Shown: positions 1 to 8,017, numbered from the stretch's first letter. The stretch: 15,998 nt of DNA from Deltaproteobacteria bacterium (GCA_024277475.1 JAJRVC010000252.1:1-15998); one strand, 5' to 3'. Program-made: numbers and translations. Notes: generated by a model not told the origin, from the sequence alone.

Positions 1-381
1 GATGCCTTCCACCTCGGCCAGCCGCTGGATGTCGTTTTCGATGATGTCCAGCGTTTTTTTACCGAATCTGTCGACGATCCGGCCGGCCATCACCGGGCCC
101 AGGCCTTTGATCAGACCGGAACCCAGATATTTGCGGATGCCGTAGACCGTGACGGGAACTTTGGTTTTATACTCAAGAACCTTAAATTGCTCACCAAACT
201 TGGGATGCGTTGACCACTCACCGCACATCTCCAGAATTTCACCGGCCATCGGCGCCATCAGTGTCCCGACCACGGTCACCAGCTCGTGCCGACCGCGCAC
301 CTTCACCCTGGCGATGGTAAAGCCATTTTCTTCGTTGGTAAATGTGATCCGTTCGATTTGACCGGAAATTTCTGTTAGCAT
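1..381 (-). CDS. recD2: RecD2-type ATP-dependent DNA helicase, N-terminal part (runs off left edge)
   Basis: The first 127 residues are visible and the gene continues past base 1. They begin MLTEISGQIERITFTNEENG and continue with FTIARV, VVGTLMAPMAGE, WSTHPKFGEQF and YLGSGLIKGLGPVMA. This is the conserved N-terminal OB-fold and start of the helix-hairpin-helix region of the RecD2/YrrC helicase family (superfamily 1B, 5'-3'). RecD2 proteins act in DNA repair and replication restart without RecBC. The Walker motifs lie outside the window, so helicase activity rests on family membership. The ATG at 379-381 was chosen because homologues start with this M-x-E-I-x-G-x-I pattern; its ribosome-binding site is not strong. 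It lies 171 nt downstream of trmO on the same strand. Confidence 0.87.
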   Translation of the reverse strand, partial: MLTEISGQIERITFTNEENGFTIARVKVRGRHELVTVVGTLMAPMAGEILEMCGEWSTHPKFGEQFKVLEYKTKVPVTVYGIRKYLGSGLIKGLGPVMAGRIVDRFGKKTLDIIENDIQRLAEVEGI

Positions 382-552
382 GAATTCATTTTACAATTAC
401 ATTTAAGTCGTCGTATTAGTTCCGCCACTAAAGCACTAAGCCCGGATAAACCGGAAATGAAGATTGAAGATTTATGGTATCGCTTCGTTCTGTCTTTTTT
501 ATTTAAATCGATAGAATTCCTTAATTCGTCATTCGTCAATCTGAATTCCATC
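382..552. other. Spacer between recD2 and trmO
   Basis: AT-rich spacer with no gene. It contains a tandem GACGAATGACGAAT-like stretch on the minus strand (about 520-536). A block at about 421-470 (CCACTAAAGCACTAAG, then a CCGG-AAACCGG motif) looks like the simple dispersed repeats common in genomes of this type. No clear promoter or terminator was recognised. Confidence 0.4.
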
Positions 553-963
553 TCACACCCAACCGGGCAAGCGCACATCCGAAGCCGGAACCGAACCAGG
601 AATGTAGCATTTAATATCAATAACCGGTGAACCGTCGAAGGCATCAATATCCTCTATTTCAATTGAGTCTTCATGAATCGATATAATTTTACACACGGTA
701 AACCCGATCAAATTGGGTCTTTGTGGAGAATGGGTGGCAAAGACCCCGGTTAACGGGTTTTGCGGATCTTTTCGGGGATGTACTTGCAGGACCTTGCGTT
801 TTTCAGGGATGTCGTTTTGATCAAACCAGAAAAACACCACGATGTGCGAAAAACCGTCAAGACCCAACAGGGCATCCGTGTAGTCGTTTAAAATTTCAAT
901 CCAGACTTTTTCATCACGCTTGCGGATACTACCGAGCGGTTTGAGATAATAAGATTCCGACAT
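553..963 (-). CDS. trmO: TrmO-type tRNA (N6-threonylcarbamoyladenosine37-N6)-methyltransferase, short form
   Basis: A 136-residue protein consisting of one TsaA/TrmO domain. In E. coli this family methylates N6 of t6A37 in ACY-decoding tRNAs using S-adenosylmethionine. Family signatures are the HIVVFFWFD strand (about 40-48), THSPQRPNLIG (77-87; family pattern T-x-SP-x-RPNPIG) and DGSPVIDIKCYIP (110-122). It lacks the extra C-terminal domain of the 235-aa E. coli protein, as many short homologues do. The start at 963 follows AGAAAGG at a good distance. A longer reading from 1005 would add MNPQPPNPYSERHS, which is mostly translated TGAACC repeat, so I rejected it. The tRNA specificity is inferred from the family. 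Confidence 0.85.
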   Translation of the reverse strand: MSESYYLKPLGSIRKRDEKVWIEILNDYTDALLGLDGFSHIVVFFWFDQNDIPEKRKVLQVHPRKDPQNPLTGVFATHSPQRPNLIGFTVCKIISIHEDSIEIEDIDAFDGSPVIDIKCYIPGSVPASDVRLPGWV

Positions 964-997
964 TGAATGCCTTTCTGAATATGGGTTTGGAGGTTGT

Positions 998-1031
998 GGG
1001 TTCAAAGGTTCAGGGTTCGGGGGTTCAAGGT
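998..1031 (-). repeat. TGAACC-type degenerate tandem array (array 1)
   Basis: About four units of 7-9 nt. On the plus strand it reads GGGTTCAAAGGTTCAGGG and on, so TGAACC reads on the minus strand, the coding strand of trmO, 35 nt upstream of its start. It faces arrays 2 and 3 across the spacer in inverted orientation. Confidence 0.75.
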
Positions 1032-1190
1032 TGCATTCTCGTCCCTGAACTGCATTTGGGATGCGTATTTACGAGAAAATCGTCAATATCGTCAGCCTAA
1101 AACAAAATTTAGAACCAAATTGGCAATTATTTGAGGACATGCGCATTTTTAGCGAGGACTTCGGGTCTTTAATGCCTTCTTCTTTGTCCT

Positions 1191-1223
1191 TAACCCTGAA
1201 CGTTGAACCCTGAACCTGTGAAC
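1191..1223 (+). repeat. TGAACC-type degenerate tandem array (array 2)
   Basis: Four units, TAACCCTGAACGTTGAACCC followed by TGAACCTGTGAAC, with TGAACC on the plus strand. It could pair with array 1 in a transcript crossing this spacer. Confidence 0.75.
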
Positions 1224-1280
1224 GGTTACAAAACCTCATTTGAAACTACATAAAATCCGATGGCGTTTTAAGAAATATCT

Positions 1281-1353
1281 CACCGCAGAAATCGCTGAGC
1301 ACGCAGAGATTATTTGATTATTTTTCTTGGCGTTCTCTGCGATCTCCGCGGTG
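1281..1353. repeat. Imperfect inverted-repeat element (CACCGC...GCGGTG hairpin)
   Basis: The left arm at 1281-1304 starts CACCGCAGAAATCGCTGAG. The right arm at 1330-1353 ends GATCTCCGCGGTG. Reverse-complemented, the right arm matches the left at 20 of 24 positions, leaving a loop of about 25 nt. The arms contain the CGCAGAG/CTCTGCG core seen in dispersed hairpins of many environmental bacteria. It lies downstream of aacS, between arrays 2 and 3. It has no T-run next to the stem, so it is not a classic terminator. A REP-like element is the best description. Confidence 0.6.
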
Positions 1354-1417
1354 AACTCCTATGTTTCTTTTTTGATCAGACTGGCCGCTCCGGCAACCAG
1401 CCGCTAAGCTGTACCAT

Positions 1418-1468
1418 TAACCTTTGAACCTTGAACCCCGAACACTGAACCGCTGAACACTGAACCTC
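1418..1468 (+). repeat. TGAACC-type degenerate tandem array (array 3)
   Basis: About six units such as TTGAACC, TTGAACCCC, GAACACTGAACC and GCTGAACACTGAACC, ending 7 nt before the aacS stop codon. TGAACC reads on the plus strand, opposite to aacS. Confidence 0.78.
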
Positions 1469-1474
1469 AGATAG

Positions 1475-3430
1475 CTAATCTTCCTGAAGCTCCTTTAAAT
1501 CCGCATAATAATCCAGCGCGTCCGGATTGCCCAGTGCGTCCCTGTTAAGCACGGGCTGACCTTCAATAATTTTTTTGACCGCCAGCTCTACCTTCTTCAT
1601 GTTGAGTGTGTAAGGAACCTCCGGTGTGCTCAAGATTTTGGCCGGCACATGCCTCGGTGATGCGTTGGTGCGGATGGTCTGCTTGATTTTCGCTTTTAAT
1701 TCCGCGGTTAATTCATACCCGGATGCCAACTTGACAAACAATATGACCCGAACATCGTTTTTCCAGTTTTGGCCGACCACAACGCTGTCATCGATCTCCG
1801 GCAATTGCTCTAACTGCCTGTAAATCTCGGCGGTTCCGATGCGAACCCCTCCCGGATTCAGGGTGGCATCAGACCGGCCGAGCATCACGACACCACCACG
1901 ATCGGTCACTGTCACAAAATCACCGTGGCGCCAGATGTTCGGATACACGTCAAAATAAGCGCTGTGGTATTTACTGCCATCCGGATCGTCCCAGAAATAG
2001 ATCGGCATGGACGGAAATGGTTTGCAGCAAACCAGTTCCCCCTCCTTGTTGATCAGCTCATTGCCGGCCTCATCAAAAGCCCTCACATCCATGGCCAGCC
2101 CGCGACATTGCAGTTCGCCGGCATACACCGGTCCCATGGGGTTTCCCAGTGCAAAACAGCCGTTGAGATCCGTACCGCCGGCTATGGATGCCAGTTGCAA
2201 ATCCGCTTTGACCTCATTATAGACATATTCAAACCCTTCAATCGAAAGCGGTGATCCGGTGGAAAGAACCGCCCGCAACGCGCTAAGATCATAGGTTTCG
2301 CCGGGTTTGACGCCGGTATTGATAAGCGCGGATATGTATCCCGCACTGGTGCCGAAAACCGTTATTTTTTCATCCTGGGCCATTTCCCATAAAGCGCCGG
2401 GATGGGGATAAAACGGATTGCCGTCAAAAAGTACCAGGGTGGCACCCACGGCCAGAGAACTTGTCAACCAGTTCCACATCATCCAGCCACAGGTGGTAAA
2501 ATAAAAAATGGTATCTTCCCGTTTCAGGTCCGTATGGAGCATGAGCTCCTTTAAATGATGAATGAGTATGCCGCCGGCACTTTGAACCATGCATTTGGGC
2601 AAACCGGTGGTTCCCGAGGAATACATGATGTACAGCGGGTGATCGAAAGGCAGCTGTTCAAATTCAATCTCGAGGTCGGATTCCGAAGCTATGAAGTCTT
2701 TGTAATAAACGGCGTTGGGAACAGCGCTGATATCCGCATCTTGATCGGTATAGGGTACCACCACCACCTTTTCGATGGACGGAAGTTCTTTTAAAATATC
2801 GGCGATCCGTTCCAGGGAATCCAGCTTTTTGCCCTTGAATGAATAACCGTTCGCCGTAAATAAAACTTTGGGTTTGATCTGACCGAATCGATCCAGCACG
2901 CCTTTAATGCCGAAGTCAGGAGAACACGACGACCAGGTCGCCCCCCGACTGGCTGCAGCCAGCATGGCAATAATGGAAGCCGGCATATTCGGCATAAAAC
3001 CCACCACCCGATCGCCGGACCGAACCCCGGCCTCTTTCAACCCGTTCGCCAGGCGCGCCACCTCATCGTAAAGTTCGGCATAGGTCATCTTAATGGATTC
3101 CTGGGCCTCTCCCTTGAAAATCAGGGCTATACGGTCGTCTCTGTATCGCAGAAGATTTTCTGCGAAATTGAGTCTTGCACCGGAAAACCAGCGTGCTCCC
3201 GGCATTTTAGTATCATCGTCAATAACCTGGTCATAGGGTTTTGAGGCGACGATATCCGCAAATTCCCACATGGTCTCCCAGAAATCGGCAATGTTTTCAA
3301 TCGACCATTGATAAAGGGGTGCGAAGTCGCTGAAGTTTTGGTGATATTTTCCGTTGATGACATTCATGAACCGATACATGTTGCTGTTTCTAATCTGTTC
3401 TTCCGAAGGCTGCCATAATAGTTTCGCCAT
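1475..3430 (-). CDS. aacS: Acetoacetyl-CoA synthetase (acetoacetate-CoA ligase)
   Basis: A 651-residue adenylate-forming enzyme, the usual length for acetoacetate-CoA ligase (EC 6.2.1.16). It activates acetoacetate with ATP and CoA in the cytoplasm. Visible landmarks are the N-terminal ACS-type segment (WFSGARLNFAENLL, 81-94), the P-loop SSGTTGLPK (271-279), TTCGWMMWNW (312-321), the AGGTDLNGCF region (417-426), GRSDATLNPGGVRIGTAEIY (518-537) and the C-terminal catalytic lysine region PYTLNMKKVE (606-615). The GTAEIY and MKKVE context fits AacS better than acetyl- or propionyl-CoA synthetase, whose C-terminus has an SGKI-type motif. The ATG follows GGGAGGGATC, a strong ribosome-binding site. 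The gene stands alone, so its role (ketone body or C4 acid use) is inferred. Confidence 0.92.
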   Translation of the reverse strand: MAKLLWQPSEEQIRNSNMYRFMNVINGKYHQNFSDFAPLYQWSIENIADFWETMWEFADIVASKPYDQVIDDDTKMPGARWFSGARLNFAENLLRYRDDRIALIFKGEAQESIKMTYAELYDEVARLANGLKEAGVRSGDRVVGFMPNMPASIIAMLAAASRGATWSSCSPDFGIKGVLDRFGQIKPKVLFTANGYSFKGKKLDSLERIADILKELPSIEKVVVVPYTDQDADISAVPNAVYYKDFIASESDLEIEFEQLPFDHPLYIMYSSGTTGLPKCMVQSAGGILIHHLKELMLHTDLKREDTIFYFTTCGWMMWNWLTSSLAVGATLVLFDGNPFYPHPGALWEMAQDEKITVFGTSAGYISALINTGVKPGETYDLSALRAVLSTGSPLSIEGFEYVYNEVKADLQLASIAGGTDLNGCFALGNPMGPVYAGELQCRGLAMDVRAFDEAGNELINKEGELVCCKPFPSMPIYFWDDPDGSKYHSAYFDVYPNIWRHGDFVTVTDRGGVVMLGRSDATLNPGGVRIGTAEIYRQLEQLPEIDDSVVVGQNWKNDVRVILFVKLASGYELTAELKAKIKQTIRTNASPRHVPAKILSTPEVPYTLNMKKVELAVKKIIEGQPVLNRDALGNPDALDYYADLKELQED

Positions 3431-3442
3431 GATCCCTCCCTC

Positions 3443-3470
3443 AACCGGTGTTATTATTTACTATCCGGTT
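3443..3470. promoter_or_regulatory. Candidate operator palindrome upstream of aacS
   Basis: AACCGG (3443-3448) and CCGGTT (3465-3470) form a perfect inverted repeat with 16 nt between. It lies 13-40 nt upstream of the aacS start, and one arm overlaps the proposed -10. A palindrome with the same half-site occurs at 13519-13548. Confidence 0.35.
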
Positions 3471-3498
3471 TTTACCGTTATAAATACCAAATAGTCAA
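3469..3498 (-). promoter_or_regulatory. Candidate sigma-70-type promoter of aacS
   Basis: On the minus strand, TTGACT (3498 to 3493) is followed after 18 nt by TAAAAA (3474 to 3469), about 40 nt upstream of the start codon. The -35 matches the consensus at five of six positions and the -10 is weak. Confidence 0.35.
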
Positions 3499-3596
3499 GA
3501 TAATGAATGAAAAAACGGACAGACATGGGCATTAATTCTTGCAGTGCCTTCCGGATTCCGGTATCAATAGCATCTCAATTTCCGTTTCATTGGTTG

Positions 3597-3655
3597 TAAC
3601 CCTGAACCCAGAACTCTGAACCCTTTAACCCTGAACCTTAAAAACCCTGAACCCA
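3597..3655 (+). repeat. TGAACC-type degenerate tandem array (array 4)
   Basis: About seven units, including CCTGAACCC, GAACTCTGAACCC, TTTAACCCTGAACC and CCCTGAACCC. It ends 5 nt before the ribosome-binding site of the threonine aldolase gene, and TGAACC reads on that gene's coding strand. It therefore lies in the untranslated leader if transcription starts upstream. Confidence 0.78.
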
Positions 3656-3673
3656 TCAGTAAGGAGGCCTGCT

Positions 3674-4705
3674 ATGCGCCAAGTTGATCTACGATCCGAT
3701 ACCATGACCAGACCCACCCCGTCCATGTTGAAAGCTATGGCGGAGGCCCAGGTCGGTGACGATGTTTTCGGGGAAGACCCCACCATAAACCAATTAGAAG
3801 AGATGGCTGCAGCCCGTATGGGGAAAGAAGCCGCGCTGTTCGTTGCCAGCGGCACCATGGGCAACCTGGTCAGCCTGCTTGCCCATTGCGGCCGTGGTGA
3901 TGAAATTATCCTGGGAAACCTTTCGCACACCTTTTTCTTTGAACAGGGCGGGTCTGCGGCCGTGGGGGGTATCCATTCCCGGACCGTTGCGAATCAGCCG
4001 GACGGCACACTGGCTCTGTCTGAGATTGAAGCTGCCGTTCGATCGGAGAACATTCACTTTCCGCTGACCCGGCTGATCGTACTCGAAAACACCCACAATC
4101 TTTGCGGCGGTCATCCCCTCGACAGTCATTATATGCAGGCGGTGGGCGATATCGCCCGTCGTCACGGCTTAAAGATTCATGTGGACGGAGCTCGCATTTT
4201 TAATGCCGCCGTAGCGCTGGATGTGAAGGTAGATCTATTAGCTGCCGAAGCCGATTCGGTATCATTTTGCCTGAGCAAGGGCCTGGCGGCTCCGGTGGGT
4301 TCTTTGGTATGCGGCAGCCGGGATTTTATCTTCCAGGCACGACGGATGCGAAAATTGCTGGGCGGTGGTATGCGGCAGGCAGGCGTGCTGGCGGCTGCCG
4401 GAATTGTGGCCCTGAACGAAATGGTCGATCGCCTGGCGGAAGATCATACCAACGCCCGAAAACTTGCCGACGGTCTGGCGGAGATGCCCGGATTGTCCAT
4501 CGATCCATCCCTGATCAAAACCGATATTGTGTATTTCGAAGTAAAAAGAGACGATATGACAGTGGAAGAATTGGTTAAGCGGCTGGAGAACCAGGGCATC
4601 CGAATGCTACCTGTCGGGCCGGGCCGCATCAGAGCCGTGACCCATTATCACATCACATCGGATGATATTGATTATGCGCTGGGAGTGTTCTCAAAGATAC
4701 TATGA
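3674..4705 (+). CDS. ltaE: Low-specificity L-threonine aldolase
   Basis: A 343-residue PLP enzyme of fold type I that cleaves L-threonine/L-allo-threonine to glycine and acetaldehyde. It starts with the family signature VDLRSDTMTRP (4-14), then GDDVFGEDPT (28-37), the cofactor-binding SGTMGN (59-64), GNLSHTFFFEQGG (81-93), ENTHN (138-142) and HVDGARIFNA (169-178). The PLP-binding lysine is K202 in SFCLSKGLAAPVGS. The RRMRKLLGGGMRQAG segment also fits the family. Length is normal. The start follows AAGGAGG (3661-3667) with a 6-nt gap, which is optimal. It could supply glycine or degrade threonine. It has no obvious operon partner, since the genes downstream are decayed. Confidence 0.93.
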   Translation: MRQVDLRSDTMTRPTPSMLKAMAEAQVGDDVFGEDPTINQLEEMAAARMGKEAALFVASGTMGNLVSLLAHCGRGDEIILGNLSHTFFFEQGGSAAVGGIHSRTVANQPDGTLALSEIEAAVRSENIHFPLTRLIVLENTHNLCGGHPLDSHYMQAVGDIARRHGLKIHVDGARIFNAAVALDVKVDLLAAEADSVSFCLSKGLAAPVGSLVCGSRDFIFQARRMRKLLGGGMRQAGVLAAAGIVALNEMVDRLAEDHTNARKLADGLAEMPGLSIDPSLIKTDIVYFEVKRDDMTVEELVKRLENQGIRMLPVGPGRIRAVTHYHITSDDIDYALGVFSKIL

Positions 4706-4854
4706 AGCCGATATCAGATGCTAATGGGTAGATCTGTATCGATATAAATATACGAAACGAAAAGTAGATCTGGTTCTTGCCATGGGTGATGGATCAGCGA
4801 ATTTGCCGTTCGAATACGGCAAGGAATTATTCGGTAATTTTCTATTTGTCGATG

Positions 4855-4986
4855 CTTCGGGATGAACGTGCCCATTTATCACGGGTACTGGCCATGGGAG
4901 AAATTACCGCATCCTTGGCCCCTGAGCTCAATCAGCCCCTGTCGGCTATTCGGAGTTATGCCCAGGCAGCACAAAATTTTATGCAC
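4855..4986 (+). pseudogene. Relic of a sensor histidine kinase (HisKA segment, phosphoacceptor lost)
   Basis: In this frame the DNA reads LRDERAHLSRVLAMGEITAS, then LAPELNQPLSAIRSYAQAAQ. This closely follows the FixL-like HisKA dimerisation helix (RAxLxHVSRVxxMGExxASLAHELNQPLxAI). The position that should be the phosphorylated histidine is proline (CCT at 4921-4923). No PAS domain is recognisable upstream, and the ATP-binding domain is missing because the reading passes into a different gene fragment at about 4985. The surrounding open frame (4777-5163) has no good start and an unrelated tail. I read it as a decayed fragment, not a working kinase. Confidence 0.7.
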
Positions 4987-5089
4987 AAAAGCCCATCGGG
5001 CTCGCATCATGCGCAAGATGGCGGTCGAATCTTTAGCGGAATTGGTTCGAGTCTCCGAAAAAGCCGGCATAGATCCCACCAAGAAGTAA
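4985..5089 (+). pseudogene. Relic of a FixJ/NarL-type response regulator (last ~34 codons)
   Basis: Shifted one base relative to the kinase relic, the DNA reads TKAHRARIMRKMAVESLAEL and VRVSEKAGIDPTKK before TAA (5087-5089). This matches the end of the LuxR-type helix-turn-helix of FixJ-like regulators (pattern TVKxHRxRVMxKMxAxSLAELVRMAExxGI). The receiver domain and most of the HTH are absent. The fragment abuts the kinase relic, so an internal deletion of a kinase-regulator pair is the simplest explanation. Confidence 0.68.
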
Positions 5090-5260
5090 TTCCCAGTAAA
5101 CCAAAGTTGACTGACATCAACTATAATATGATTTTGATCCTGTACTCTTTCCATAGGTTATGAGATCTATATTTGAGACTTCTTATTCTGAATGGAACTC
5201 TTACATGCCTTTTTCCATGCGATACCAAGGGTTCCCCAACAAATACGGAGAGGTAAATAT

Positions 5261-6469
5261 ATGCTGAATTTAACAATTATCGTCGTGGCACTGGCACTTG
5301 GTGGTTATCTGACTTTCTCCAAGCGTTTGGCAGCCTCCGCGAACTGGAAAGCCACGGTCACGCCGTTGGCTTCGATTATGGGCAGTGGCTTTCTTGTCAG
5401 CGCACCCCTGCTGGCCGGTATCGTCGGCAACCTGGCAGTGGTGTGTATGGCGCTGCTGCTCGTACTGGCATACATGGTGGGCGGTGCCATTCGCTTCAAC
5501 ATCCGTCATTTCGAGCCTATTGAAAATAAAGAACATGGTCCGGTTCAAAATATTGCCTTTCTATCGCGCATCGTGTTGGTCGGAGCGTATTTCATCTCGG
5601 TCACTTATTATTTGGAGCTGTTGGCGGCGTTTGTATTAAAAGCCGTCGGTGTACAAAATCAGGTGGCAGCCAACGGCATTACCACTTTGCTGCTGTTGGC
5701 CATCGGCGGCATTGGCATGTGGCGAGGATTGAAAGAGTTGGAAGCCGTTGAGAAGTATGCCGTTGCCTTTAATCTGGGTATGATCGGAGCACTGCTCGTC
5801 AGCCTGGTGGTCTATAACGTCCACATGTTGCTCGGCGGGACATGGGCGCTGCCGTCCATTTCATCCGATATCGATTTTCACGATCTAAGAGTCCTATTGG
5901 GTCTGTTGATCGTAGTACAAGGTTTCGAGACGTCTCGCTACCTCGGGGACGAACACCCTGCCGAGCAACGCATCACAACCATGCGCACCGCCCAGCTTGT
6001 GTCGACGGTGATTTACCTGTTGTTTATCGCGTTGGCTACGGTACTCTTTCACGACGGTCTGGGTGCCGACGTAACGGCTATCATCGGCATGACAAAACCG
6101 GTGGCGGTTGTACTGCCCATTCTTCTTGCTGTGGCTGCAATCGGCAGCCAGTTCAGTGCAGCAGTGGCCGACAATGAAGGAGCCGGCGGTCTCATCGAAG
6201 ACATAACAGAGCGCAAAGTCCCGCCCCGCTATGCGTACTTGCTGATCCTTCTGGTGACGGTTGTACTGACCTGGTCAACAGACGTCAACGAGATTATCGC
6301 CTATGCGTCGCGGGCATTTGCATTCTACTACATGCTGCAGTGCGTCGTTGCGTGGTTTGTTGTCTGGCAGATGGAAGACCCCCACCGCCGGCCACTGCGT
6401 CTCGCAACATTTGCGTTTCTGGCCCTGGTATGTTTTCTGGTGTTTGCGCTCGGAATTCCATCTGGGTGA
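5261..6469 (+). CDS. Polytopic inner-membrane protein, APC-superfamily-like transporter
   Basis: A 402-residue, very hydrophobic protein with about 11-12 membrane segments (approximately 4-20, 32-52, 55-75, 100-125, 138-152, 168-187, 210-222, 245-263, 280-300, 325-340, 345-370, 380-398). The helix-breaking TPLASIMGSGFLVSAPLLAG near the N-terminus and the IAYASRAFAFYYMLQ segment near the C-terminus suggest an amino acid-polyamine-organocation fold, but I cannot name a substrate. Polar residues inside the membrane region (YYLE about 116-119; GFETSRYLGDEHP 221-233; ADNEGAGG 303-310) may form the substrate or ion site. The start at 5261 follows GGAGAGG (5247-5253). A longer reading from 5192 has no such signal. 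The gene converges with the AICAR formyltransferase gene, 88 nt apart. Confidence 0.72.
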   Translation: MLNLTIIVVALALGGYLTFSKRLAASANWKATVTPLASIMGSGFLVSAPLLAGIVGNLAVVCMALLLVLAYMVGGAIRFNIRHFEPIENKEHGPVQNIAFLSRIVLVGAYFISVTYYLELLAAFVLKAVGVQNQVAANGITTLLLLAIGGIGMWRGLKELEAVEKYAVAFNLGMIGALLVSLVVYNVHMLLGGTWALPSISSDIDFHDLRVLLGLLIVVQGFETSRYLGDEHPAEQRITTMRTAQLVSTVIYLLFIALATVLFHDGLGADVTAIIGMTKPVAVVLPILLAVAAIGSQFSAAVADNEGAGGLIEDITERKVPPRYAYLLILLVTVVLTWSTDVNEIIAYASRAFAFYYMLQCVVAWFVVWQMEDPHRRPLRLATFAFLALVCFLVFALGIPSG

Positions 6470-6557
6470 TGGAGGCCTGCAGCTGTTAACATCACTTCGG
6501 CCGTGCCGGTAAAAAAAATAACGACAAGAGGTTTTAAATGCAATTCTTTAACGATAT

Positions 6558-7808
6558 CTAATGCTTGACCGAGCGCTGCCCGGTATATACCATCGTCACC
6601 CCGGCTTCATTGCAGGCTTCGATGGACTGGTAGTCGTTTGCCGACCCGCCCGGTTGAATCACGGCGGCAATGCTTTCCCGGATACCGACATCCACCCCGT
6701 CTCGAAATGGAAAAAATGCATCGCTGACCATAGCGGCCCCGACCAGCCCACCTTTTTCTTGAGCCACGCGCTGGTCGAACTCCGCTTTTTGGTCCGCATC
6801 GTTCAAATCATTATAGGGTATGCCAAGGCTTTCAAAACAATAGCGATCGGCCAGTTTACGATAGGCCTTGTCCCTTGCAATCTCGGCGACACCGACCCTG
6901 TCCTGCTCTCCGGTACCAATACCAACGGTAACCAGATCCTTCACGTAAATGACCGAATTGGAGGTGATGCCGGATTCCACCAGCCAGCCGAAAAGCATAT
7001 CCTCATATTCTTTATCCGTGGGCTCTCTGGTGATTCTGTATAACTGACCCTGATAATTGCTTTCGGCAAGTTTAAAATCCTGTCTGCTGCGGCCGGCCGG
7101 TACAAAAGACCACTGAGCGATGATTCCCCCGTCAATCAGGCTTTTAAATTCGACACATCGTTGTCCGACAAAGGATTGCAGTCGCTCAATGTTGCCGATC
7201 TTGATTACCCTGAGATTTTTTTTAGCGGCAAAGATACCCATGACCCCCCGCTCAAAGTCCGGTGCCACCACAACTTCGGCATACTGTTGAACGACCGCCT
7301 CGGCCGTGGCTTTATCTACCGCCCGATTCAGCGCAATACACCCACCGAAAGCTGCAACCCGATCGGCCATATTGGCTTTAAGATAGGCATCTTCCAAAGA
7401 ATCAGCCAGTGCAACCCCGCAGGGATTGTTATGCTTCACAACCACCGCCCCCGCTTTGTCGGTAAAGTATCTCAGGATGTTGAGGGAATTGTCCGTATCG
7501 GTCAAATTTGTTTTGCCGGGGTGCTTGCCGGATTGCAACAGCTCGATGTCGGATGCCAGATACTGGCCCGGCTGGATAGTTTGGGTCTCCCCTAAAACGA
7601 GATTTCCATTGACCATCCGGTAGAGGGCGGCCTCCTGACCCGGATTTTCGCCGTAGCGAAGCCCTTTCTGAACGTTATCGATAGTCCAGGTAACTTTCTC
7701 ATAAAACAATGTCTGCCGATTATTTTCATCAACAAAGCTTATCTCCATCTTCGCCGGAAAGTGATCATCCATAATCGTACGGTACATTTTTTTCAAATCT
7801 TCAGCCAT
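6558..7808 (-). CDS. purH: AICAR formyltransferase (stand-alone C-terminal half of PurH)
   Basis: A 416-residue protein equal to the AICAR transformylase part of bifunctional PurH (EC 2.1.2.3). It transfers a formyl group from 10-formyl-THF to AICAR to give FAICAR, the penultimate step of IMP synthesis. Motifs seen are LRYGENPGQEAALY (50-63), the catalytic VVKHNNPCGVA (123-133, Lys125-His126), AAFGGCIALN (152-161), GIGTGEQDRV (296-305) and SDAFFPFRDGVD (362-373). It has no IMP cyclohydrolase domain, which is encoded upstream at 8053-8736. ATG 7808 follows AGGAGAACC. The longer frame to 7877 is repeat sequence and was rejected. The 244-nt gap to the partner gene is flanked by inverted TGAACC arrays. 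Confidence 0.92.
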   Translation of the reverse strand: MAEDLKKMYRTIMDDHFPAKMEISFVDENNRQTLFYEKVTWTIDNVQKGLRYGENPGQEAALYRMVNGNLVLGETQTIQPGQYLASDIELLQSGKHPGKTNLTDTDNSLNILRYFTDKAGAVVVKHNNPCGVALADSLEDAYLKANMADRVAAFGGCIALNRAVDKATAEAVVQQYAEVVVAPDFERGVMGIFAAKKNLRVIKIGNIERLQSFVGQRCVEFKSLIDGGIIAQWSFVPAGRSRQDFKLAESNYQGQLYRITREPTDKEYEDMLFGWLVESGITSNSVIYVKDLVTVGIGTGEQDRVGVAEIARDKAYRKLADRYCFESLGIPYNDLNDADQKAEFDQRVAQEKGGLVGAAMVSDAFFPFRDGVDVGIRESIAAVIQPGGSANDYQSIEACNEAGVTMVYTGQRSVKH

Positions 7809-7827
7809 GTTGGTTCTCCTAAAAAAA

Positions 7828-7858
7828 GGGTTTACAGGTTCAGCGTTCAGGGGTTCAG
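7828..7858 (-). repeat. TGAACC-type degenerate tandem array (array 5)
   Basis: The plus strand reads GGGTTTACAGGTTCAGCG and TTCAGGGGTTCAG, so TGAACC reads on the minus strand, 20-50 nt upstream of the AICAR formyltransferase start. It is the inverted partner of array 6. Confidence 0.72.
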
Positions 7859-8017
7859 ACCCACCGTTGTCCGCCAAAGCGAACCGTTTAATCAGAAAAA
7901 AAACTGCATTTTTGTAATAAATGATGTTTCATATGAGGGTTATCTTTCTTTTGAACGGTTACTATACAGGTTTTGAATACGGACATGCCCGTTTATAGGA
8001 GCTGTCTGTTTTTTTTT

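Larger units (their letters stand above)
4706..5260. other. Spacer holding gene relics between ltaE and the transporter
   Basis: A 555-nt stretch with no intact gene. It contains a perfect 7-bp hairpin TTGCCGT-TCGAAT-ACGGCAA (4803-4822), the two relics listed separately (4855-5089), and an AT-rich segment (5090-5246) that should hold the transporter promoter. TATAAT at 5122-5127 is a perfect -10 hexamer, but the nearest TTGACT (5107-5112) is only 9 nt upstream, so it has no proper -35. Confidence 0.5.

Noticed and set aside
964..1005. N-terminal extension of TrmO
   Set aside because: The added residues are mostly translated TGAACC repeat, and the good ribosome-binding site is in front of the ATG at 963.
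5107..5127. TTGACT and TATAAT as a promoter for the transporter
   Set aside because: The two hexamers are only 9 nt apart, too close for a sigma-70 promoter.
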